Part shown: positions 7,216 to 13,025 of the stretch, one piece after another
Numbering within the stretch: position 1 is the first letter of the stretch
How the letters are laid out: every line of letters begins with the position of its first letter
Notes under the pieces: model-generated
The model's database searches: none
What the model saw: only the letters and a program-made list of their open reading frames with translations
What the model was told of the DNA's origin: nothing
Made by a program: the position numbers and the translations under genes
Origin: Thiotrichales bacterium
GTDB lineage: Bacteria > Pseudomonadota > Gammaproteobacteria > PS1 > Pseudothioglobaceae
Reading direction: 5' to 3'
Length of the DNA: 13,025 bases
NCBI GenBank assembly: GCA_002711905.1
Contig: PASI01000023.1
Location: forward strand, 1-13,025

Positions 7216-9273
7216 ATGAGCAGAAGTAATTTGCATCGATTAATATCTCCAAAATCAATTGCTGTAGTTGGAAATCGAGGTGCTGATTTTGCTATTAAAG
7301 AGTCAAAAAAGTTAGGCTTTAATCATAAAATATGGGCTGTTCATCCAACTTTGGATAAACTTGAAGGCATCCAATGTTATAGAGACATTAAAGATTTGCC
7401 TGAGGCTCCCGATGCAACGTTTATCGCTGTTAATGCAGAATCAGCTATCGAGATAGTTTCTGATCTCAAGTCAATGGGAGGTGGTGGAGCAGTTTTATAC
7501 GCCTCAGGATTTGGAGAAGTTGGTGATAAAGGTGCGAAACGAAACCAGAGATTATTTGAAGCAGCAAATGGAATGCCGCTCATTGGCCCGAACTGTTACG
7601 GATTCGTCAATAGTCTCGATAGAGTTGCACTTTGGCCCGATGTTAATGGATGTGACCATGTTAGTGAGGGCGTTGCAATCATTACTCAAAGCGGAAATAT
7701 CGGTCTAAATATGACTATGCAATCCTCTGGCCTTCCAATTGCCTATATGTTTACAGTGGGCAATCAGACAAACACAAATATTGCAGATATTATTCATGCA
7801 ATGTTGGATGATACAAGAGTTAATGCGATTGGCCTTCATATCGAAGGTATTAAAGATATTAAGTCATTTGATAGTGCTGCAAGAAGAGCACTCAAAATGA
7901 AAGTACCAATCATTGCAATTAAATCAGGTAAGACTTCAGCCTCTGCTAAGATTGCTCTAAGCCATACAAGCTCCTTGACGGGGTCAGATGAATTATTTAG
8001 TTTCTATTTTGAAAGACTCGGTATTGCCAGAGTCGATTCAGTCCCTGAATTTCTTGAGACCCTAAAACTGTTAAGTGCTGTAGGGGTTATTGACCATAAT
8101 GGTGTTGCCTCTATGAGCTGTTCAGGAGGAGAGGCTGGAATGATGGCTGATTTAATTGATGGCATGGAGATCGCTTTTCCAAGCCTTACTGACTCTCACA
8201 AAAGTAAAGTCAAACAAACACTAAATGAATATGTTGAAGTAGATAATCCATTGGATTATCATACATTTATTTGGGGTGATCTAAAAAGAACATCAGAGTG
8301 TTTTAAACAAATGATTAATGGAAGTTTTGCTGCTACCATGTTGTTGTTAGATTGGCCAAAAACATCGGAATCTGAACAAAAAGATTGGGATACAACGCTT
8401 TTAGCACTTTCGGACGCAATCACTGGAACAAATGAAAAGGCAATAGTGCTTGCATCTATGGCAGACTGCATGCCAAAACGAATCATAGATGAATGTCTGA
8501 ATTACGGTATTACCCCTATGATTGGCTTAGACACTTGCCTCAAAGCTCTCAACCACTCTTACAAAATTGGACGCGCTTTTAAGCGAGAAGAAACACCAGC
8601 AATAAATATAATTCAAGGTAGTTTAGAAAGTAATGCAAGCAGGCAATTAACTGAATTTGAGGGAAAGCAGCTTATTAAGAATTATGGAGTTTCAATTCCA
8701 AAGGGAGTCATCATAAAAAATCTATCTGAAGCATTAAAGGCTGCTGAAGATATCACTTATCCAGTTACACTAAAGGTCTCAAGCCTTGAGTTAGCCCATA
8801 AGACCGAGCTAGGCGCTGTCAGGCTTAATATTCAAGACTCTGAAATGCTGGAAAAAGCCTGTCATGATTTATTCAAAATTGACTCTTCTCTGTTAATTGA
8901 AAAAATGATTAAAGATTCTGTGTGTGAATTAATCATTGGTGTTGACCATGATCCAACATTTGGAAAGCATGTCATCATTGGTGGTGGTGGCGTATTTGTT
9001 GAAATACTACAAGACAGTTCATTATTGCTTTTACCAGTGACAAGAGAGGATGTCTTATTGGCGCTTTCAAAGCTAAAAGTGTATCCCTTACTCGGCGGTT
9101 ATAGGGGGAATTCAAAAGGAGATATAGAGTCTGTTGTGGATGCGGTTATCTCAATCATTGCGTTAATTAAAGAAAATGATGTTTTAGAGTTGGATATTAA
9201 CCCATTGATTGTTTTAAAAGAAAAAAAAGGTGTTGTTGCAGCTGATGTACTTATCAGGTTAAATTCAGACTAG
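7216..9273 (+). CDS. ADP-forming acid-CoA ligase (fused alpha/beta NDP-forming acyl-CoA synthetase)
   Basis: A 685-residue enzyme of the NDP-forming acyl-CoA synthetase family, related to succinyl-CoA synthetase, which makes an acyl-CoA from acid, CoA and ATP with release of ADP and phosphate. The alpha part comes first: a CoA-binding Rossmann domain ([10 protein letters not shown] at the N-terminus, [11 protein letters not shown] near 121-131) and a ligase domain with the phosphohistidine candidate H250 in [12 protein letters not shown]. After a linker near 455-475 comes the ATP-grasp beta part: [19 protein letters not shown] around H528, [29 protein letters not shown] and LDINPL. The acetyltransferase domain of E. 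coli PatZ is absent. It starts 6 bp after the dehydrogenase with no visible Shine-Dalgarno, so translation is probably coupled. In context it probably activates the operon's substrate (gamma-butyrobetaine, crotonobetaine or carnitine), in place of CaiB/CaiC. Substrate inferred. Confidence 0.87.
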   Translation: MSRSNLHRLISPKSIAVVGNRGADFAIKESKKLGFNHKIWAVHPTLDKLEGIQCYRDIKDLPEAPDATFIAVNAESAIEIVSDLKSMGGGGAVLYASGFGEVGDKGAKRNQRLFEAANGMPLIGPNCYGFVNSLDRVALWPDVNGCDHVSEGVAIITQSGNIGLNMTMQSSGLPIAYMFTVGNQTNTNIADIIHAMLDDTRVNAIGLHIEGIKDIKSFDSAARRALKMKVPIIAIKSGKTSASAKIALSHTSSLTGSDELFSFYFERLGIARVDSVPEFLETLKLLSAVGVIDHNGVASMSCSGGEAGMMADLIDGMEIAFPSLTDSHKSKVKQTLNEYVEVDNPLDYHTFIWGDLKRTSECFKQMINGSFAATMLLLDWPKTSESEQKDWDTTLLALSDAITGTNEKAIVLASMADCMPKRIIDECLNYGITPMIGLDTCLKALNHSYKIGRAFKREETPAINIIQGSLESNASRQLTEFEGKQLIKNYGVSIPKGVIIKNLSEALKAAEDITYPVTLKVSSLELAHKTELGAVRLNIQDSEMLEKACHDLFKIDSSLLIEKMIKDSVCELIIGVDHDPTFGKHVIIGGGGVFVEILQDSSLLLLPVTREDVLLALSKLKVYPLLGGYRGNSKGDIESVVDAVISIIALIKENDVLELDINPLIVLKEKKGVVAADVLIRLNSD

Positions 9274-9295
9274 GAAACTTTATATTGAGGAAATT

Positions 9296-10081
9296 ATGAA
9301 TAATGCTATAAATTTTGAGTTGCATGATGAAGTTATGCTCATAACTTTAGACCGTCCAAAAGCTAATGCGATTGATGCCGAAACAAGTCATATGTTGGGC
9401 GAGGCGTTTATTCGCTATAGAGATGATAAAAACCTACGAGTTGCTATCATTACCGGTGCTGGAGATCGTTTTTTTTGCGGCGGATGGGACTTAAAAGCGG
9501 CATCAGAGGGCGAAGCTGTTGATGCAGATTTTGGGCCTGGAGGCTTTGCAGGGCTTACAGAACTATGGGATTTAGATAAGCCAGTCATTGCAGCTGTTAA
9601 TGGACTAGCGGTTGGTGGTGGTTTCGAGTTGGCTCTTGCAGCAGACCTCATTATTGCATCAAGTAATGCAGAATTTTTTGTTCCTGAGGCTACTTTAGGA
9701 ATCATTCCAGATAGTGGCGGAGTATTAAGACTCCCTCGCCGACTACCAAAAGCAGTGGCTATGGATATGCTCTTGACAGGGAGAAGAATGACAGTTGATG
9801 AGGCCAAACATTTTGGCCTTGTTAATAGAAGCTGTGAACAGGAAGATTTAGTCAATGAGGCGCTTGATTGGGCTCATCAGATTGCCATGTCTGCACCACT
9901 CTCATTGGCCGCAATAAAGTCAGTTGTTCGTAAGACAGAGGCTATGGATTTAGAGAGTGCATACGAGTCTATGCGTTCTGGAGAGATTGAAGCTTACCAG
10001 AGAATGCTTCATTCTGAGGACGCCAAAGAAGGCCCCTTGGCTTTTTCAGAAAAACGGCCCCCAAAATGGAAAGGAAAATAA
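9296..10081 (+). CDS. caiD: crotonobetainyl-CoA hydratase (carnitinyl-CoA dehydratase) CaiD
   Basis: A 261-residue crotonase-family enzyme that interconverts crotonobetainyl-CoA and L-carnitinyl-CoA. Long stretches agree with E. coli CaiD as I remember it: [11 protein letters not shown] (18-28), WDLKAA (64-69), [14 protein letters not shown] (76-89), [11 protein letters not shown] (93-103), [11 protein letters not shown] (107-117), [10 protein letters not shown] (138-147), HSEDA (239-243) and the C-terminal WKGK. The two catalytic glutamates are at E111 and E131, the same numbers as in E. coli CaiD. This identity is far stronger than for generic enoyl-CoA hydratases and gives the operon its likely substrate class. 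The ribosome site GAGGAAA lies close before the ATG, 22 bp after the ligase stop. It is the last gene of the operon, and a strong promoter for the cytochromes follows directly. Confidence 0.92.
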   Translation: MNNAINFELHDEVMLITLDRPKANAIDAETSHMLGEAFIRYRDDKNLRVAIITGAGDRFFCGGWDLKAASEGEAVDADFGPGGFAGLTELWDLDKPVIAAVNGLAVGGGFELALAADLIIASSNAEFFVPEATLGIIPDSGGVLRLPRRLPKAVAMDMLLTGRRMTVDEAKHFGLVNRSCEQEDLVNEALDWAHQIAMSAPLSLAAIKSVVRKTEAMDLESAYESMRSGEIEAYQRMLHSEDAKEGPLAFSEKRPPKWKGK

Positions 10082-10093
10082 TAAATTAGAAAT

Positions 10094-10102
10094 TGGTATA
10101 AT
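10094..10102 (+). promoter_or_regulatory. extended -10 promoter of the cytochrome c genes
   Basis: TGGTATAAT is a perfect extended -10 element (TGnTATAAT). It lies 12 bp after the caiD stop codon and 33 bp before the first cytochrome ATG, so transcription would start near 10109. No good -35 hexamer is seen, as is usual for extended -10 promoters. A ribosome-binding AAAGG (about 10121-10125) precedes the ATG at 10136. This suggests the cytochromes are transcribed separately from the catabolic operon. Confidence 0.55.
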
Positions 10103-10135
10103 CTGAGGGTCTAATTTGATAAAGGCGCGTATTTA

Positions 10136-10447
10136 ATGAAGAAGATTTTTTATATATTAATCACTTTTGTTTTGACTGCTTTTTCTATGAGCTCTCTCGC
10201 TAATAGTGAGGGAGAGGCAATGTATAACGCATTGGGTTGTGCTAGTTGTCATGGTGAAAATGGTCGCTCTAAAGATGAATCTATTCCTTCTCTAGCAGGC
10301 AATGATGTTGATTGGATTGTTCAGCAGCTCGAGTATTTTCAATCTGGCGAACGGCAAAATGCATACATGAATGCGATGGCTCCAATGGCTGAAGGCTTTG
10401 AGCAATCGATAGCAGAATATCTCGCGATTCAAGACCCACAGAAATAA
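10136..10447 (+). CDS. small periplasmic monoheme cytochrome c (c4-like half)
   Basis: A 103-residue secreted c-type cytochrome and probable periplasmic electron carrier. A lysine-led hydrophobic signal peptide covers about residues 1-22 (cleavage near SSLA-N). One heme-attachment motif, CASCH, lies at 35-39. The sixth heme ligand is probably a methionine in YMNAMAPMA (78-86), since this region lines up with ERKNAMMAG of the next gene. It is like one half of cytochrome c4: the SLAGNDVDWIVQQLEYFQSGER stretch parallels KLAGQGEAYIVKQLQYFKSGER there, so the pair may have arisen by duplication. In Pseudomonas a small cytochrome also lies between engB and the c4 gene, which supports common ancestry of the locus. 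Its redox partners are not shown by the sequence; a terminal oxidase is likely. Confidence 0.88.
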   Translation: MKKIFYILITFVLTAFSMSSLANSEGEAMYNALGCASCHGENGRSKDESIPSLAGNDVDWIVQQLEYFQSGERQNAYMNAMAPMAEGFEQSIAEYLAIQDPQK

Positions 10448-10480
10448 ACCTTTTCTTTTAAATTTTGCATCATCAGAGGG

Positions 10481-10509
10481 TTACTTATCCTTCATTTATA
10501 ACGTATAAT
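10481..10509 (+). promoter_or_regulatory. possible promoter of cytochrome c4 gene
   Basis: A perfect TATAAT (10504-10509) lies in the 88-bp gap between the two cytochrome genes, with a poor TTACTT (10481-10486) 17 bp upstream as the only -35 candidate. Transcription would start near 10516, just before the GGAG ribosome site. Cytochrome c4 may thus have its own transcript in addition to read-through. Motif match only. Confidence 0.35.
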
Positions 10510-10535
10510 TTCTTGGAATTTTTTGGAGATTGAGA

Positions 10536-11174
10536 ATGAAAAAAATCGTTATTATTTTAGCTTCTATACTTATCACTTCGTTGAGTAACCCGATATTAGC
10601 TGTAGGAGATGCAGAGGCAGGCCAAGCAAAATCTGCTACTTGTATGGGTTGTCACGGTCTTGCAGGAAATAGTACGATTCCAAATTTTCCTAAATTGGCA
10701 GGCCAGGGTGAGGCTTACATTGTAAAGCAGCTCCAATATTTCAAGTCAGGTGAAAGAAAGAATGCAATGATGGCAGGTGTCGCTTTGTCGCTTTCTGATC
10801 AAGATATGGAAGATGTTGCAGCTTACTACTCAATCCAAACAATCAGCGAAAATTCCGCACAAGGTTCAGAGAAAATGATTGAGCTTGGCAGAAAAATTTA
10901 TGTTGGTGGTAAGATGGATACACAAACGACAGCGTGTATCGCGTGTCATGGTCCGAAAGGAAAAGGCATTCCAACTGCTGGCTTTCCATCTGTAGCTGCT
11001 CAGCATGCAGACTATACAGCGTCTCAGTTAAAGGCTTTCCGTCAATATTCTATTAATCAGCAGACAGACTCTGATGGCGTTGAAAGAGTCAATGAGATGA
11101 TGAATAATGTTGCTATGGGATTAACAAACGAAGAGATTGACGCGTTGTCTCAGTATATCGCTGGACTTCACTGA
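10536..11174 (+). CDS. diheme cytochrome c4
   Basis: A periplasmic diheme cytochrome c4, which carries electrons, probably to a terminal oxidase. From the ATG at 10536 it has 212 residues: a signal peptide (about 1-22, ending PILA), then two homologous cytochrome c domains with heme motifs CMGCH (36-40) and CIACH (134-138). Probable axial methionines are M78/M79 (ERKNAMMAG) and M188/M189 (VNEMMNN). Length and two-domain layout are normal for the family. I chose 10536 because GGAG (10525-10528) lies 7 bp before it; the longer frame opens with a TTG at 10530 that is too near that site. It follows the small cytochrome by 88 bp and converges with the SDR gene. Confidence 0.92.
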   Translation: MKKIVIILASILITSLSNPILAVGDAEAGQAKSATCMGCHGLAGNSTIPNFPKLAGQGEAYIVKQLQYFKSGERKNAMMAGVALSLSDQDMEDVAAYYSIQTISENSAQGSEKMIELGRKIYVGGKMDTQTTACIACHGPKGKGIPTAGFPSVAAQHADYTASQLKAFRQYSINQQTDSDGVERVNEMMNNVAMGLTNEEIDALSQYIAGLH

Positions 11175-11204
11175 CATTCAAGAGTTGCTGAGCTAAATTG
11201 TATT

Positions 11205-11972
11205 TTAGTCCATCCTCTCTGTATTGCCATCCACTGTCATAATTTGACCTGAGATTCTGTGGGCTTCATTCGATAATAGAAATACCACCATATTGGCAAT
11301 ATCCTCTTTGTCAACGAATGTTTTGAGGGAAACCATGCCCTCAAAATCCTCTCTAACCTCCTTTTCATCAACACTAAGAGATTCTGCCTTTGCCTTTATG
11401 ACTCGGTTGATTCGATCTCCTGAAACTGATCCAGGGCAAATCGCATTGACTCTTATATTGAACTGACCAAGCTCCATAGCCAATGATTTAGTAACCCCTA
11501 TGATTGCCCACTTAGAGGCTGCATAAGGGGTCCTTAATGGAAAGCCAAAGATTCCTGCTGTAGAAGACAGGTTGACGATTGAGCCGCCTTTATCCTTTAA
11601 AAGTGGGATTGCATCTTTTGTGAAATAAAAATGACTATTTAAATTAGTATCAATTGTATTTTTCCAGTCATCAACTGATACTTCTTCCATCATGCTGGTT
11701 GGTCCGGCAATGCCAACGTTATTAATTAAGGCGCTAATACTTGATACTTTATTACGCAGAGATTCAAAGTATTGATTGACTGATTCAGGGTCACTTGCAT
11801 TGATATTTTCAATAAATAATCTTTTATTAATGAGTGGATGTTTACTGACCTCATCAATTTTTTTTTGATTAATGTCCGATGCATAGACCGTGAATCCTTG
11901 CTCTAACAAAGCGCTTGCAATGCACCAACCAATTCCATCTGCCGCTGCTGAAATAACTACATTTTTGCTCAC
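11205..11972 (-). CDS. short-chain dehydrogenase/reductase (SDR), classical type
   Basis: A classical NAD(P)-dependent SDR oxidoreductase of 255 residues from a GTG at 11972. The nucleotide-binding motif reads ISAAADGIG (7-15), in which the usual TG is SA. Asp33 at the end of the second strand suggests NAD rather than NADP. NNVG lies at 84-87, and the catalytic S137, Y150 and K154 are all in place, followed by NAICPGSVSGDRINR and ISGQIMTVDG. The longer frame starts at a TTG at 11987; neither start has a clear ribosome site, and the GTG gives the normal SDR N-terminus. It lies just downstream of a TSUP permease in the same direction, so the two are probably one operon. The substrate is unknown. 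A 3-hydroxyacyl (carnitinyl-CoA-like) dehydrogenase is one possibility given the nearby operon, but nothing in the sequence shows it. Confidence 0.85.
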   Translation of the reverse strand: MSKNVVISAAADGIGWCIASALLEQGFTVYASDINQKKIDEVSKHPLINKRLFIENINASDPESVNQYFESLRNKVSSISALINNVGIAGPTSMMEEVSVDDWKNTIDTNLNSHFYFTKDAIPLLKDKGGSIVNLSSTAGIFGFPLRTPYAASKWAIIGVTKSLAMELGQFNIRVNAICPGSVSGDRINRVIKAKAESLSVDEKEVREDFEGMVSLKTFVDKEDIANMVVFLLSNEAHRISGQIMTVDGNTERMD

Positions 11973-12000
11973 GGTGCCATAAAACAAGTTGTTCTAATTA

Positions 12001-12738
12001 TTAAAACAATAATACCAACCCCGCAAGAAAAATAAGTCCCAGAATAACTTGTCTAAAAAGGGTCTCATTTATGAGTGCATAAATCTTGATGCCAATCCAA
12101 GATCCAAGCATGAGTGCAGGAAATGCTTTCAGAAAGTTATAAAAAATATCTAAAGTCAAAAATCCAGCAAAATAAAAACTGATAACAGCTGCAATGCTGG
12201 TTATAAATATGAATGGCTCATATGTTCCGCGCTGAGTATTTTTTGGAAGCCTTTGAAGATTGACCCAGATTGTTGGGAGTATACCGCCCAGTGCAGCAAA
12301 CCCTCCCAGTATTCCACTGATAAAGCCGATAAATTTATCAAGAGTCGGATTGCTTTTAAAGTTTATTAAAATGTTTTTACTTCTGAATTTCCAGATTGAG
12401 AAGACAACTAATATAAATCCAACAGTCGTCTTAAAGATAGTCGGATCAGTAATAGTCAAAATGAGCAAACCGGTCGGTATTCCAATGACACCAAAAACTA
12501 CAAACGACTTGAGTTTAGAGAAGTCTAAAGTTTTACGTAGCTTATAGATTGGAAGAGCAGAGACAAACAAACAGGAGACAATGTTTAATGAAATTGCAGC
12601 TGAAGGCTCAAGAATATGAAGCCAAAAAGCGTTCAGTACAATCCCACTACCAAAGCCCGTTGCACCCTGTACAATACCTGCAAAGAAGGCGCCAAAAAGC
12701 AATATTGACTGAAAAATGACTGGATCTGAAATGAGCAT
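12001..12738 (-). CDS. TSUP (TauE/SafE) family membrane permease, second copy
   Basis: A 245-residue membrane protein of the TSUP / TauE-SafE family. The first half-motif is GIVQGATGFGSGI (about 20-32), a subgroup variant of the glycine-rich motif seen in the protein at 30-815. The second half opens with GFISGILGGFAALGGILP. About seven to eight hydrophobic segments are present. The two window paralogues differ clearly in these motifs, so they are not a recent duplication and may carry different substrates. The gene is transcribed towards the SDR, so the permease may import a substrate for the SDR or export its product. The ATG at 12738 has no Shine-Dalgarno. It is divergent from the GMC oxidoreductase across 100 bp. 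Confidence 0.85.
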   Translation of the reverse strand: MLISDPVIFQSILLFGAFFAGIVQGATGFGSGIVLNAFWLHILEPSAAISLNIVSCLFVSALPIYKLRKTLDFSKLKSFVVFGVIGIPTGLLILTITDPTIFKTTVGFILVVFSIWKFRSKNILINFKSNPTLDKFIGFISGILGGFAALGGILPTIWVNLQRLPKNTQRGTYEPFIFITSIAAVISFYFAGFLTLDIFYNFLKAFPALMLGSWIGIKIYALINETLFRQVILGLIFLAGLVLLF

Positions 12739-12781
12739 TGAAAATTAGTTTAATGGGTGACCTCAAGTTTATAGATTATTT

Positions 12782-12790
12782 TGGTATTAT
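12782..12790 (+). promoter_or_regulatory. possible extended -10 promoter of the GMC oxidoreductase gene
   Basis: TGGTATTAT fits the extended -10 pattern (TGnTATTAT) with one mismatch from TATAAT. It would start transcription near 12797, leaving a leader of about 42 nt before the ATG at 12839. No convincing -35 box is seen. The 100-bp divergent gap is very AT-rich, so a chance match is possible. Confidence 0.3.
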
Positions 12791-12838
12791 TTTTTTAATT
12801 TCTACAAATTAATACATAAAAGCTTTAATATTCATCAC

Positions 12839-13025
12839 ATGAAATACGACTATATTATTGTTGGTGCAGGCTCTGCTGGCTGCGTAATTGCTAATCGGCT
12901 CAGTCAAGATGCATCGAATAAGGTTTTGCTGCTCGAGGCTGGCGGTTCGGACCGCCGCTTCTTCATTCAAATGCCAATTGGTTATGGGGTGACTTATCAC
13001 CAAAAGGCGGTTAACTGGATGTATA
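12839..13025 (+). CDS. GMC-family FAD oxidoreductase, N-terminal part
   Basis: The gene begins at an ATG at 12839 and is open to the window edge, giving 62 residues of a protein that is usually 530-560 long. The N-terminus shows the FAD-binding GAGSAG (9-14) in [19 protein letters not shown], the LLEAGG strand (31-36) whose Glu33 would bind the ribose of FAD, and [14 protein letters not shown] followed by NWMY. This is typical of the GMC (glucose-methanol-choline) family, the branch often annotated as choline dehydrogenase or alcohol dehydrogenase. Choline oxidation to glycine betaine would fit the betaine theme, but the N-terminus cannot decide the substrate, and many GMC proteins of this branch are general alcohol dehydrogenases. 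No clear Shine-Dalgarno is visible. Confidence 0.85.
   Translation, partial: MKYDYIIVGAGSAGCVIANRLSQDASNKVLLLEAGGSDRRFFIQMPIGYGVTYHQKAVNWMY

Noticed and set aside
9415..9855. 146-codon open frame antisense to caiD
   Set aside because: It lies wholly inside caiD on the opposite strand, its composition (Ser, Ala, Pro, Lys-rich) is that of a mirrored gene, and it has no recognisable motif.
11187..11209. possible hairpin between cytochrome c4 and the SDR gene (CTAAA / TTTAG)
   Set aside because: The stem is only about 5-6 AT-rich pairs with no U-tract, so it is too weak to call a terminator.
11205..11987. SDR as the L-carnitine 3-dehydrogenase of the pathway
   Set aside because: Known carnitine 3-dehydrogenases belong to the 3-hydroxyacyl-CoA dehydrogenase family, not the SDR family, so I list it only as an unproven candidate for an equivalent step.
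12809..13003. 64-codon minus-strand frame at the right end
   Set aside because: It overlaps the GMC oxidoreductase N-terminus, which has clear FAD-binding motifs; the antisense frame has none.

Overview
The window looks like chromosomal DNA of a marine-type, AT-rich gammaproteobacterium. This is inferred from gene content: a bacterial-type CCA-adding enzyme resembling E. coli Cca, an AddB-like 'probable DNA repair protein' beside engB, a small cytochrome c followed by cytochrome c4, and a CaiD very close to the E. coli protein. I cannot name the genus; a SAR86-like or similar streamlined lineage is only a guess. Genes are packed tightly, with a 39-bp tail-to-tail overlap, an 11-bp operon overlap and no gene-free stretch over 110 bp. 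I saw no tRNA, rRNA, CRISPR array, insertion sequence or phage gene.

Layout. 1-815: the possible last codons of an upstream gene, overlapped by a TSUP (TauE/SafE) permease. 846-1214 (-): methionine-R-sulfoxide reductase MsrB. 1269-2348 (+): CCA tRNA nucleotidyltransferase that has lost its HD phosphohydrolase site. 2310-5412 (-): engB followed by an AddB-like protein with an intact PD-(D/E)XK nuclease and likely Fe-S cluster. 5506-10081 (+): a four-gene CoA-thioester operon, thioesterase / acyl-CoA dehydrogenase / ADP-forming acid-CoA ligase / CaiD. 10136-11174 (+): a monoheme cytochrome c and diheme cytochrome c4. 11205-12738 (-): a second TSUP permease followed by an SDR oxidoreductase. 12839-13025 (+): the start of a GMC-family FAD oxidoreductase that runs off the window.

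The most interesting part is 5506-10081. The last gene matches E. coli CaiD almost word for word in its diagnostic stretches, and the first matches betainyl-CoA thioesterases that occur alone or fused to carnitine dehydrogenase. Together they suggest CoA-dependent breakdown of gamma-butyrobetaine, crotonobetaine or carnitine towards glycine betaine. The activating enzyme is a fused ADP-forming ligase instead of the CaiB/CaiC pair. A carnitinyl-CoA dehydrogenase and a thiolase or beta-keto-acid cleavage enzyme are not in the window; the nearby SDR is a candidate for the first. In Pseudomonas engB sits next to a small cytochrome and cytochrome c4, so this operon appears to have been inserted into a conserved locus.
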